In this document: positions 20,537 through 29,035 of the stretch, piece after piece
Position numbering within the stretch: position 1 is the stretch's first letter
Layout: every line of letters begins with the position of its first letter
Origin: Burkholderia puraquae
GTDB lineage: Bacteria; Pseudomonadota; Gammaproteobacteria; Burkholderiales; Burkholderiaceae
Assembly (NCBI RefSeq): GCF_002099195.1
Contig: NZ_NBYX01000001.1
Location: forward strand, 39,828-103,827
Length of the DNA: 64,000 bases
Direction of reading: 5' to 3'
Notes under the pieces: generated by a model
Seen by the model: the letters and a program-made list of their open reading frames with translations, nothing else
What the model was told of the DNA's origin: nothing
Database searches by the model: none
Made by a program: the position numbers and the translations under genes

Positions 20537-20992
20537 ATGAGCGCACCCGAACCCGATCTGTGGTTCTCGTTCGTCCGCGCGCACCGGACGATGATTCGCG
20601 AGATCGAGCGCCGCCTCGCGGCGGCCGGCCTGCCGGCTTATGCGTGGTACGACGCGTTGTGGGGGCTCGAGAGCGGGCCCGACGGCACGCGCCGCATGCA
20701 CGAGCTGGCCGACGTGCTGGCGATCGAGCGCTACAACCTCACCCGGCTCGTCGACCGGCTCGAACAGGAGGGGCTCGTCACGCGCGCGCGGTCGGCGGAC
20801 GACGGCCGCGCCGCGTATGCGAGCATCACCGACAAGGGGCGGGCGCTCCGCAAGAAGATGTGGAAGGTGTACCAGTCGACGGTCGCGGAACTCTTTCTCG
20901 ACCAGTTCACCGGCAAGGAGCAGGCGGCGATGGCCGCCGCGCTCGACCGTGCGACCGCCACGGCGCGCGAGGCGGCGGCCGACGCGAAGTAG
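20537..20992 (+). CDS. MarR-family regulator
   Basis: A 151-residue winged-helix regulator. The recognition region is MHELADVLAIERYNLTRLVDRLEQEGLVTRARSADDGRAAYASITDKG, given here as the MarR core: helix-turn-helix followed by the DDGR-type wing. Family members are dimeric repressors released by phenolic or oxidised ligands. It is divergent from the aceE-like gene and followed by a convergent E1-fragment gene 18 bases away. The TTGCAA palindromes in both divergent regions of this block make it the probable local regulator. Confidence 0.85.
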   Translation: MSAPEPDLWFSFVRAHRTMIREIERRLAAAGLPAYAWYDALWGLESGPDGTRRMHELADVLAIERYNLTRLVDRLEQEGLVTRARSADDGRAAYASITDKGRALRKKMWKVYQSTVAELFLDQFTGKEQAAMAAALDRATATAREAAADAK

Positions 20993-21010
20993 CGGCGGCC
21001 GGCCCGCGCG

Positions 21011-22129
21011 TCAGCCGCTCGCATGGCGGCGCATCGCCTGCGCGGCCCAGTCGGCCGGCACGCGGCCGTCGTCGGCCAGCAGGCGGAGCGCGACCGCAGC
21101 GATCCAGCGTGCATTCGGCGCGCGCGTGTCAGAGCCCGGGCCGGCCAGATCCGCGCCGAGCGCCGCAAAGCGGGCTGGTACGAACGCGCCGATCTGCGCG
21201 GCGACGTGCGCTGCGTAGCCCGTCACCGCGAGCACCGGTGTGCGGCTGTCGCCGATGCATCGGCGCACATGCGCGATGCGCGGTTCGGCATGCGGGTGCA
21301 GCAGGTTCCACCGGTCGGCCGCATGGCCGTCGCGGGCGAGCTGCGTGTAGCTCGGGCAGCTCCAGATCGTCGAGTCGACGCGCCATTCGTCGTGCAGCAG
21401 ATCGGCCGCTTCCATCACCTGCGCGAGCGTGCTGCCCGCGCCGCACAGCCGGATCTGCGCGGCCGCACCGGCCGCCGCGCGCCGGCCGGCCCGCACCATG
21501 CCGCTGAATGCATCGCGGGCCGCCGTCGCCGACAGCGGCTTCGCATCGGGCACGGGATCGTCGTGGCTCGCGAGGTAACAGAACCCCGGCTGGCCGGCGA
21601 CATAAAGCGTGCGCAGCGCGTGGCGCAGGATCGCGATCGCCTCATGCCCCGAAGCCGGATCGTACGGCGTGCACGCGGGATTCGCGGCCAGCCAGTGCGG
21701 AACGTCGGGTGTCACGCCTTTCGGCCAGGACGACGCGACCGTTTCGGCATCGTTCACGAAGATCCCGCGATCGACGGTTTCGATCGACGCCAGCCGCAGC
21801 CGGTCGGTCGCGCGCGCATGCAGCAGGTACAGCAGCGGTTTTTCGAACCGCTTGCGCGCATCGAGAAACCGCAGCGGCCACGCACTGATGCGGCGAGGCG
21901 CCCCCGCGTCTGCAGACGGCGCCTGCGCATCGGCACGCACGATCCATACGCGCTCCGATGTTGCCGCATCGCGTTCGAGGCAATCGGCGGCCGCGTGCAT
22001 CGCGCCGAGCGGCGACACCGCACGGCCACGCGGCGCGAGCTGCTGCGTCAGCAGCCTTTCGAGGCAGGCCGCCGCGGCGCGGCGGGTGTCGGGCGTCCGC
22101 ACGGGCGGACCGGATCGCGCAGTCTGCAT
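21011..22129 (-). CDS. Stand-alone relative of the E1 (AceE) C-terminal half
   Basis: A 372-residue protein whose second half aligns by eye with the last third of the neighbouring AceE: both have WNLLHP followed by a PR..HV/PYV..C stretch, and both end with an R.LADDG..P motif. The region GIFVNDAETV...TPYDPASGHE also matches the AceE stretch GFLLGATSGR...VSYDPTYAYE. The thiamine-binding GDG domain is absent and no NESGA glutamate motif is present, so it is unlikely to be an active E1 by itself. It may bind E2 or AceE, act as a regulator, or be a decaying paralogue. The ATG is at 22129. Confidence 0.7.
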   Translation of the reverse strand: MQTARSGPPVRTPDTRRAAAACLERLLTQQLAPRGRAVSPLGAMHAAADCLERDAATSERVWIVRADAQAPSADAGAPRRISAWPLRFLDARKRFEKPLLYLLHARATDRLRLASIETVDRGIFVNDAETVASSWPKGVTPDVPHWLAANPACTPYDPASGHEAIAILRHALRTLYVAGQPGFCYLASHDDPVPDAKPLSATAARDAFSGMVRAGRRAAAGAAAQIRLCGAGSTLAQVMEAADLLHDEWRVDSTIWSCPSYTQLARDGHAADRWNLLHPHAEPRIAHVRRCIGDSRTPVLAVTGYAAHVAAQIGAFVPARFAALGADLAGPGSDTRAPNARWIAAVALRLLADDGRVPADWAAQAMRRHASG

Positions 22130-22182
22130 GTCCCTCCTTCGAGTACTGGCATGTCGCCGGGACCATCGGTTCCGGCATAGGA

Positions 22183-22194
22183 TTGCAATTGCAA
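22183..22194. promoter_or_regulatory. TTGCAATTGCAA operator, E1-fragment/GST region
   Basis: Perfect 12-bp palindrome identical to the one in front of aceE, located 54 bases before the E1-fragment start. Confidence 0.6.
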
Positions 22195-22200
22195 CGATTG

Positions 22201-22212
22201 TAGTTGCAACTA
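22201..22212. promoter_or_regulatory. TAGTTGCAACTA operator, GST side
   Basis: Perfect 12-bp palindrome 23 bases before the glutathione transferase ATG, again built on TTGCAA. The distance to the gene matches that of the 20501-20514 site to marR. Confidence 0.55.
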
Positions 22213-22234
22213 TAACCGGAAGACAAGGACCGAC

Positions 22235-22882
22235 ATGATCTCGACGCATCCCCTCACGTTCTATACGGCCGACACGCCGAACGGGCACAAGATCGCCATT
22301 TACCTGGAAGAGGCCGGGCTCGCGCACGACCGCGTGCACGTGAACCTGTCCGCCGGCGAGCAGCGCAGCCCGGCGTTCCTCGCGATCAACCCGAACGGCA
22401 AGATCCCGGCCATCGTCGATCACGACACCGGGCTGACCGTGTTCGAATCCGGCGCGATCCTCGGCTATCTCGCCGCGAAGACGGGTTTTCTGCAGCCCGA
22501 CACGCTGGCCGAGCGCACGGCGGTGCAGCAATGGCTGCACTTCCAGATCGGCGGGATCGGGCCGATGCTCGGCCAGCTCTGGTGGTTCCTGCATGCATCG
22601 AAGACGGTCAACGCGGAGGCGATCGAGCGCTACCGGAACGAGGTGCGGCGTCTCTATGGGGTCGTGAACGGCCGATTGGCAGAATCGGCGTATCTCGCGT
22701 CGGCGCGGTACTCGATCGCCGACATCGCCGCGTTCCCGTGGCTGCGCGCGGCGGCCGAACTCGATATCGATCTTGCCGGCTACCCGCACGTCGAGCGCTG
22801 GCTCGCCGGCATCGAGGCGCGGCAGGCCGTTCAGCGGGGCCTGATCGCATGTCGCGCGCCGGAGGAGGAGGACGCGCGCTGA
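22235..22882 (+). CDS. Glutathione S-transferase
   Basis: A 215-residue cytosolic GST of the Ure2p/YghU-like type. The thioredoxin-like N-terminal domain has YTADTPNGHKIAIYLEE and the glutathione-binding NPNGKIPAI with the following ESGAIL. The C-terminal domain is all-helical, with SIADIAAFPWL marking the conserved hydrophobic-staple region. It is divergent from the E1-fragment gene, and both start sides carry TTGCAA palindromes, so it is likely in the MarR regulon. Confidence 0.9.
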   Translation: MISTHPLTFYTADTPNGHKIAIYLEEAGLAHDRVHVNLSAGEQRSPAFLAINPNGKIPAIVDHDTGLTVFESGAILGYLAAKTGFLQPDTLAERTAVQQWLHFQIGGIGPMLGQLWWFLHASKTVNAEAIERYRNEVRRLYGVVNGRLAESAYLASARYSIADIAAFPWLRAAAELDIDLAGYPHVERWLAGIEARQAVQRGLIACRAPEEEDAR

Positions 22883-23084
22883 CGTCGCATCGCCCGCGCC
22901 GCACGGATGGCGCGGGCGCCGGCCGCTGGCCTGCCGGGAAACATCGTTCCCCTTCGTCGTAAACGTCTCGAATGCGTGATATTTGCGCTGCGCGATCCGG
23001 TTTAGAGTGGCCGCGAATCGATGACGATGTGTCGTATCGCCGCAGCACCGGGCGGTACAGATGCACCAGAGGAGTGGGAGACAA

Positions 23085-24602
23085 ATGAGTGAAGGCAGGA
23101 TTACGCAGGTCGAGTCGTTCGGTTTCGAGCGCATTCCCGATGCATCGCGCTATGCGCGGCCGATCGATCTGTTCCGGTTGCTGTTCGGCGGCTGCAATAC
23201 ATTTTCCACCTCGGTGCTCGGCAGCTTTCCCGTGCTGGTCGGGCTGTCGTTCAAGGCGGGTGTGTGCGCGATCGTGCTCGGCGTGCTGGCCGGCACCTGC
23301 ATCCTCGCGCCGATGAGTTTGTTCGGCCCGCGCAACGGCACGAGCGACCCCGTGTCGTCGGGCGCGCATTTCGGCATTCACGGCCGGATCGTCGGCTCGT
23401 TCCTCGCGCTGCTCACGTCGATCGCGTTCTTCTCGCTCGCGGTGTGGAGCTCGGGCGATGCGCTCGTCGGCGGCGCGCACAACATGGTCGGCGTGCCGGT
23501 CAACGGCGTCACGCTCGGCGCGGCGTACCTGGTGTTCGCGGTGCTCGTGCTGATCGTCTGCATCTACGGCTTCCGCTTCATGCTGTGGGTCAACAAGATC
23601 GCCGTATGGGCCGCGAGCGTGCTGTTCGTCGCGGGGCTGTTCGCGTTTGCCGGTCTGTTCGACACGAACTACGCCGGCACGGTGCAGCAGGGCAGCGCAG
23701 GCTTCTGGGCCGCGTTCGTCGGCGCGGTGCTGGTTGCGCTGAGCAACCCGGTATCGTTCGCGTCGACGCTCGGCGATTGGGCGCGCTACATCCCGCAGCA
23801 CACGCCGAAACATCGCGTGATGGGTGCCGTATTCGCCGCGCAGATCGCGACCTTCGTGCCGTTCTTCTTCGGCCTCGCGACCGCGACGATCATCGCGACG
23901 AAAGCGCCTGCGTTCATCGCGTCGAACGACTACGTCGGCGGCCTGCTCGCGATCTCGCCGCGCTGGTTCCTGTTGCCGATGTGCCTGATCGCGATCATCG
24001 GCGGGATGTCGACCGGCACGACCGCGCTGTACGGCACCGGCCTCGACGTGTCGAGCATGTTCCCGCGCCTCCTGAACCGCGTGCGTGCGACGCTGCTGAT
24101 CGGCACGATCGCAATCGCGTTCATCTTCGTCGGGCGCTTCTGGTTCAATCTCGTCGAAAGCGTCGCGACGTTCTCGACGCTGATCGATACGTTCAGCTGC
24201 CCGTGGATGGCGATCATGGTGATCGGCTACGTGACGCGGCGCGGCTACTATCTCGCCGACGACCTGCAGGTGTTCAATCGCGGGCTGCGCGGCGGCCACT
24301 ACTGGTTCGCGCATGGGTGGAACGTGCGCGCGATGGGCGCGTGGCTGCCGGCCGCGTTCGTCGGGCTGTCGTTCGTGAACTTGCCGGGCCAGTTCGTCGG
24401 GCCGCTCGGCAACCTGGCGGGCGGGCTCGACCTGAGCGTGCCGGTATCGCTGGTGGTGGGCGGGGTGCTGTATTTCGTGCTGCTGACGCTGCATCCGGAA
24501 CCGGATGGCGTGTACGGTCCGCACGGGCGACGCTTCGTGCGCGGCGGCAGGCAGGCGGCGCGCGGCAGCGGCGCACCGGCGATCCAGCCGAAGGGATACT
24601 GA
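23085..24602 (+). CDS. NCS1-family purine/pyrimidine-type permease
   Basis: A 505-residue inner-membrane protein with about 12 hydrophobic segments. The first helices contain FRLLFGGCNTFSTSVLGSFP and the cytoplasmic loop SLFGPRNGTSDPVSSGAHFG, both typical of cytosine/allantoin/hydantoin permeases of the CodB group. Substrate is not identifiable, and no nucleobase-catabolic gene is adjacent. The start at ATG 23085 follows GGAGTGGGAG. Confidence 0.85.
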   Translation: MSEGRITQVESFGFERIPDASRYARPIDLFRLLFGGCNTFSTSVLGSFPVLVGLSFKAGVCAIVLGVLAGTCILAPMSLFGPRNGTSDPVSSGAHFGIHGRIVGSFLALLTSIAFFSLAVWSSGDALVGGAHNMVGVPVNGVTLGAAYLVFAVLVLIVCIYGFRFMLWVNKIAVWAASVLFVAGLFAFAGLFDTNYAGTVQQGSAGFWAAFVGAVLVALSNPVSFASTLGDWARYIPQHTPKHRVMGAVFAAQIATFVPFFFGLATATIIATKAPAFIASNDYVGGLLAISPRWFLLPMCLIAIIGGMSTGTTALYGTGLDVSSMFPRLLNRVRATLLIGTIAIAFIFVGRFWFNLVESVATFSTLIDTFSCPWMAIMVIGYVTRRGYYLADDLQVFNRGLRGGHYWFAHGWNVRAMGAWLPAAFVGLSFVNLPGQFVGPLGNLAGGLDLSVPVSLVVGGVLYFVLLTLHPEPDGVYGPHGRRFVRGGRQAARGSGAPAIQPKGY

Positions 24603-24630
24603 GCGGCACGTGGTGCATCGCTCCGTCGAT

Positions 24631-24670
24631 GACAATGCCGCCGCGCGGGAGAGCCGCCGGCGGCATTGTC
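24631..24670. terminator. 12-bp-stem terminator after the NCS1 permease
   Basis: GACAATGCCGCC (24631-24642) pairs perfectly with GGCGGCATTGTC (24659-24670), 28 bases after the stop, followed by GTTT. A strong hairpin between convergent genes. Confidence 0.65.
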
Positions 24671-24734
24671 GTTTCCGGGCGTGTGATTGCCTGAAGGGGG
24701 CGGCCGTACATTCCACGCACTGCTCCCTGCCAAC

Positions 24735-24760
24735 GAAAACGCCCGCCGGGTTGGCGAGCG
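24735..24760 (-). terminator. Rho-independent terminator of the SDR/VOC operon
   Basis: On the minus strand CGCTCGCC (24753-24760) pairs with GGCGGGCG (24740-24747), one wobble, followed by TTTTCG. It lies 20 bases beyond the SDR stop. Confidence 0.6.
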
Positions 24761-24780
24761 CGCGTCGACCCGGATGCGTG

Positions 24781-25536
24781 TCAGTGGAACGAGCTGCCTG
24801 CGAGCATCCCGCCGTCGACGATGAATTCCGATCCCGTGCAGTACGCGGATTCGTCGGATGCAAGGAACAGCACGAGACTGGCCACTTCGTCCGGCTTGCC
24901 GATGCGCGCGATCGGCAGGCCGCTGTAGATCGACGATGGATCGAAATCCGCGAACTCGGGCGGGCGCGCCATCGCGGTATCGATGCCGCCCGGATGCACT
25001 GAGTTCACGCGAATGCCGTAGCGGCCGAATTCGAGCGCGGCGGCTTTCGTCATCCCGCGCACCGCGAACTTGCTCGACACGTACGCGCTGCCGCCCGCGA
25101 CGCCTTCCATCCCGGCCGTCGACGACACGTTGACGATCGAGCCGCCGCCCGCCGCCTTCAGCGCGTCAAGCGCCGACTTCATGCCGAGCCAGCAGCCGAT
25201 CTGGTTCACGTCGATCACCTTGCGATAGTCGTCGAGCGAACACGCTTCGATGGGCACGAGCTTCAGGATTGCGGCGTTGTTCACGAGGATGTCGAGCCTG
25301 CCGAACTGCGCGAGCGTCGTATCGACGGCAGTCTGCCAGCCGGCTTCGCTGGTTACGTCGAGATGCTGGAATCGTGCGGCGTCGCCGAGTTCGGCCGCGA
25401 CGCGCCGGCCGGCGTCGTCCAGCACGTCGGCGATCACCACGCGTGCACCTTCGGCGACGAACCGGCGCGCTTCCGCTTCGCCCTGGCCGCGGGCACCGCC
25501 CGTGATCAGCGCCACCTTGCCTTCGAGTCGTTTCAT
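24781..25536 (-). CDS. Short-chain dehydrogenase/reductase
   Basis: A 251-residue classical SDR. The cofactor motif is ITGGARGQGEAEA, the NNAA motif follows at LVNNAAI, and the catalytic set is Ser in NVSSTAGMEG with Tyr-x3-Lys in YVSSK. Asp after beta-2 (ADVLDD) favours NAD over NADP. It resembles 3-alpha-(20-beta)-hydroxysteroid dehydrogenases, but such labels are unreliable. The VOC gene lies 41 bases upstream on the same strand. Confidence 0.88.
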   Translation of the reverse strand: MKRLEGKVALITGGARGQGEAEARRFVAEGARVVIADVLDDAGRRVAAELGDAARFQHLDVTSEAGWQTAVDTTLAQFGRLDILVNNAAILKLVPIEACSLDDYRKVIDVNQIGCWLGMKSALDALKAAGGGSIVNVSSTAGMEGVAGGSAYVSSKFAVRGMTKAAALEFGRYGIRVNSVHPGGIDTAMARPPEFADFDPSSIYSGLPIARIGKPDEVASLVLFLASDESAYCTGSEFIVDGGMLAGSSFH

Positions 25537-25577
25537 GCTGCTTGCTCCTGTGAGTGAGAGGGGACGCGCACGGCCGC

Positions 25578-26114
25578 TTACGCGGAGGCGGCTGCCGCGT
25601 CGATGAGGCGAACCGGATCGGCGCCGTTCCATGCAAGGGCTTCGGCGATGCCGCGCACGATCATGTCGCGCATGCCGGCGCCTTCGATCACTTCGATGCG
25701 CACGCCGGGATCGTCGGCGTCGTCGAGATATACGACGCGGGTGGCCGGGTTGCGCGCATCGAACACGACACGCAGGCCGCGGGCCGTGAGCCGCACAAGC
25801 GCGGCATCGAGATCGTCGACGACCCACGCGACGTGATGCAGCCCGACGAGCGGCTGCCCATGCGCATCGCGGTACGGCGACGGTGTGTCGTTCGTCACGT
25901 GAATCAGTTCGATCTGCAGATCGCCGCGATACGCGAGCCCGACGTCCATCGCGACCGTCACGGGTTCGCCGAGATGACGGCCGTCGAGACGCACGTTGCG
26001 GAACACGGTCCACGGGCCAACGTCGTGGCGTTCGCGCCAGCGCGCGATGCTGCGATCGAGATCGGCGACCACGTAGCCGATCTGGTCGATGGGGCCGAGG
26101 ACAGGGTCGTTCAT
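25578..26114 (-). CDS. VOC (glyoxalase-fold) protein
   Basis: A 178-residue protein with two beta-alpha-beta-beta-beta modules. The first begins DQIGYVVADLDRSIARWRE and the second LHHVAWVVDDLDAALVRL; likely metal ligands include the second-module His in LHHVAW and a Glu in RIEVIEG. Members include isomerases, dioxygenases and lyases. ATG 26114 is chosen because it gives the canonical N-terminus, although the frame is open to 26201. It precedes the SDR gene in an apparent two-gene operon. Confidence 0.8.
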   Translation of the reverse strand: MNDPVLGPIDQIGYVVADLDRSIARWRERHDVGPWTVFRNVRLDGRHLGEPVTVAMDVGLAYRGDLQIELIHVTNDTPSPYRDAHGQPLVGLHHVAWVVDDLDAALVRLTARGLRVVFDARNPATRVVYLDDADDPGVRIEVIEGAGMRDMIVRGIAEALAWNGADPVRLIDAAAASA

Positions 26115-26322
26115 GGCGTCTCCGTGGTGGACGCACGTGTGCGTGCCGCGCGATGAATGACGGCCATGATCGCAACAAAGCGCGCGCGGCGTGCCATCCA
26201 AACGGATGAGTGCACGCGCTTCGTCGTGGCGTGGCGGGTGGGTGGGGGCGACTGGGCGCGACGATGCCGATGCGCGAAGCGGAACGGAGAGGGGGAGCGC
26301 TGCCGGCCGGGCGGTCTGCGCG

Positions 26323-27240
26323 TTACCGCGCGTTCGGCCCCTTGACCGTCAGCCGGCACACGGTCGCCAGTGCGAGCAGGTTCGGGTCGCGCTCCCGCCG
26401 GTGCAGGAAGCTCAGGCCGATCGTCTGGCGGATCGTGGGCCCGGCGAGCGGCACGAGCGCGATCTTGTGCGCGAACAGGTCGCGCACGCGGCCGGGCAGC
26501 AGCGAGCAGCCGACGCCGCCCGACACGAGGTTGATCAGCGAGAAGATGTCGCCCACCCGCATCACGACGTTCGGCGTGACGCCGGCCGCGCGGAACGCTT
26601 CCGTGAAGCCGTGATGCGTTGCGAAGCCTTCGCCGAGCGACACGTACGGCACGTCGCGGCACGCACCGAGATCGATGGCGTCGTGCTGCGCGTACGGCGA
26701 GTCGATCGGCGCGGCGAAGTACATCTCGTCTTCGAACAGCGCGATCGATTCGATCTCGGCGTCCGGTTCGGGCAGCGCCATCAGCGTCGCGTCGATCGCG
26801 CGCTGCCGGAGCTTGTCGAGCAGGTCGGCGTTCGAGCCGAGCACGAGCTCGGCCTGCAACTCGGGACGGCGCTCCTTCAACGCGATCACGACTTCGGGTA
26901 CGGTGCGGATCGTCAACGAGTAGAGCGAACCGATCTTCAACTGGCCGGCGCCGTAGCCGGCCGCCTCGCGCGTCGAGCGGATCCCGTCCGTCATCGTCTT
27001 GAGCACTTCGCCCGCGACTTCGGCGAGCACCTGCGCGGCGTCGGTCGGAATCAGGTTCCGCCCCTCGTGGCGGAACAGCGCGCAGTGCATCCCTTCCTCG
27101 AGCGTGTGCAGCGCGCGGTGCACGCTGACCGTGCTGACGCCCAGCGCTTCGGCGGCCTTCGCGAGGCTGCCGGCTTCCATGAAGGCGAGCAGCACCTCGA
27201 GCTTGCGGAACGTGATCTCTTCGTTGATGCGGTTGCGCAT
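26323..27240 (-). CDS. LysR-family regulator, MdcR-like
   Basis: A 305-residue LysR protein. The N-terminal helix-turn-helix is ITFRKLEVLLAFMEAGSLAK...GVSTVSVHRALHTLEEG with FRHEGRNLIPT, which from memory is close to malonate-utilisation regulators (MdcR). The C-terminal half is the usual periplasmic-binding-like effector domain. No mdc decarboxylase genes are present; the divergent neighbour is an MHS-family transporter 322 bases away, which is its likely target. The effector remains unknown. Confidence 0.82.
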   Translation of the reverse strand: MRNRINEEITFRKLEVLLAFMEAGSLAKAAEALGVSTVSVHRALHTLEEGMHCALFRHEGRNLIPTDAAQVLAEVAGEVLKTMTDGIRSTREAAGYGAGQLKIGSLYSLTIRTVPEVVIALKERRPELQAELVLGSNADLLDKLRQRAIDATLMALPEPDAEIESIALFEDEMYFAAPIDSPYAQHDAIDLGACRDVPYVSLGEGFATHHGFTEAFRAAGVTPNVVMRVGDIFSLINLVSGGVGCSLLPGRVRDLFAHKIALVPLAGPTIRQTIGLSFLHRRERDPNLLALATVCRLTVKGPNAR

Positions 27241-27562
27241 GGTGCGATCGACGGGAAGGGCGGCCGACGATTCTGCCGCAGAACCCAGGCCGCAACAATG
27301 CGCGAATTTCCGGGGTTTTCGCATGATGGAGCCCGGCGGGCAACATTTAATCTCCGGCTAATCATCTGCCGCGGGCGTTAATTGATGCGGGTTTTCGGCG
27401 TCCCTATGATCGTTTCACGCCGGTCGTGCGCGCGAGCCGCGAGGTTCCGATGGTGCGGGCCCGTGCCCTACCGTCCGGCGATACGAACAGCCGGTTCACC
27501 CATGCCAGCCACGGAACGCGGTACGCATGTGGCGCGGCGCCATGAGACTGCAGGAGAAAGGC
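27241..27562. other. LysR/MHS divergent intergenic region
   Basis: No coding sequence. The AT-richer centre (27330-27390, including TTAATCTCCGGCTAATCATC and GTTAATTGATGC) is the likely LysR-binding and promoter area; no exact promoter could be fixed. Confidence 0.4.
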
Positions 27563-28879
27563 ATGCGCGACTCACGTCGGAACTCGCGGCATCGGCAGGT
27601 GGTTGCCGCTGTCGTCGGCAACACCCTCGAGTGGTACGACTTCATCGTTTACGGCTTCTTCTCCGGCATCATCGCGCGGCTGTTCTTTCCGGCCGAGAGC
27701 CAGTACGCGTCGCTGCTGATGTCGCTCGCGACCTTCGGCGTCGGCTTCTTCATGCGCCCGGTGGGCGGCATCCTGCTCGGGCTCTATGCGGACCGCAAGG
27801 GCCGCAAGGCCGCGATGCAGCTCATCATTTTCCTGATGACGCTGTCGATCGCGCTGATCACGTTCGCGCCGTCGTACGCGGCGATCGGCCCGGCGGCGCC
27901 GATCCTGATCGTCGTCGCACGGTTGCTGCAGGGGTTCGCGACCGGCGGCGAATACGCGAGCGCGACCGCGTTCCTCGTGGAAAGCGCGCCGGAGAACCGG
28001 CGCGGGCTATACGGATCGTGGCAACTGATCGGCCAGTGTCTCGCGGTGTTCTCGGGTGCCGCGATGGGCGCGTGGGCCACGCAGTCGCTGTCGGAGGCGG
28101 CGCTGCATAGCTGGGGCTGGCGCGTGCCGTTCGCGCTCGGGCTGCTGATCGGGCCGGTCGGCCTGTGGATCCGCCGGCACATGGAGGAGACCGAGGCGTT
28201 CCTCGACGCGAGCAAGTCGACCGTCGAGCCGCCGGCGAGCGTGTCCGGCGTGCTGCGCGACAACCTGCGCGGCGTGCTGGTGTCGATGGGGCAGACGATC
28301 ACCGGCACGGCCGTGTTCTACGTGATGCTCGTGAACATGCCGACGTTCGTGCACAAGACCTTCGGACTGCCGCTCGACCAGGTATTCAAGGTGCAGATGG
28401 CGGCGGTTGCGCTGCTGACGGTGACGATTCCGGTCGCGGCGCTCGTGTCCGACCGTATCGGCCGGCGGCCCGTGCTGATCGCCGGCACGCTGGCGCTGCT
28501 GACGGTCACGTATCCGCTGTTCTCGTGGCTGGCCGCGGCGCCGGGTATCGGGCGCCTGCTCGCGATGCAGCTGGTGATCTGCACGATCATCGGCATCTGC
28601 TACGGGCCCGCGCCGACCACGCTCGCCGAGCAGTTCGCGACGCGTTCGCGCTCGACCGGCATCGCGCTTGCCTACAACGTCGCGGTGATGGTGTTCGGCG
28701 GCTTCGCGCCGTTCATCGTCACGTGGCTGACGCACGCGAGCGGATCGCCTGTCGCGCCCGCTTGGTACGTGCTGTTCGCGGCGTCGTTCGGGCTGCTCGC
28801 GAGCGTGTTCATGCACGACGGCGCGCCGTGCGTGCTCGCGCGCCGGCAGTTTCAGGGCGAGCCGTTGAGCGCCAAGTAG
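27563..28879 (+). CDS. MHS-family MFS metabolite/proton symporter
   Basis: A 438-residue inner-membrane symporter with 12 predicted helices. The N-terminus NTLEWYDFIVYGFF is the hallmark of the metabolite:H+ symporter group (citrate, alpha-ketoglutarate, tricarballylate carriers). The loop motif after TM2 reads GLYADRKGRKAA and the TM4-5 motif RLLQGFATGGEYASA is also typical. ATG 27563 has GGAGAAAG upstream; an in-frame ATG at 27542 is possible. It is divergent from the LysR gene, suggesting uptake of an organic acid. Confidence 0.88.
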   Translation: MRDSRRNSRHRQVVAAVVGNTLEWYDFIVYGFFSGIIARLFFPAESQYASLLMSLATFGVGFFMRPVGGILLGLYADRKGRKAAMQLIIFLMTLSIALITFAPSYAAIGPAAPILIVVARLLQGFATGGEYASATAFLVESAPENRRGLYGSWQLIGQCLAVFSGAAMGAWATQSLSEAALHSWGWRVPFALGLLIGPVGLWIRRHMEETEAFLDASKSTVEPPASVSGVLRDNLRGVLVSMGQTITGTAVFYVMLVNMPTFVHKTFGLPLDQVFKVQMAAVALLTVTIPVAALVSDRIGRRPVLIAGTLALLTVTYPLFSWLAAAPGIGRLLAMQLVICTIIGICYGPAPTTLAEQFATRSRSTGIALAYNVAVMVFGGFAPFIVTWLTHASGSPVAPAWYVLFAASFGLLASVFMHDGAPCVLARRQFQGEPLSAK

Positions 28880-29035
28880 TGGCCGTCGCCCGCTGCACGC
28901 GCTGGCGGCCCATCGGCGCAGGCGGCATGCAGGGTGCCTGCGCAGCCGATGGTTAGCATCGCGGGCGGCGGCCTACCGCGGCCGCGGCCCGGTCGTTACG
29001 CTTGGGCGATCATCCACTCTGTACGGAAGGTCGCC

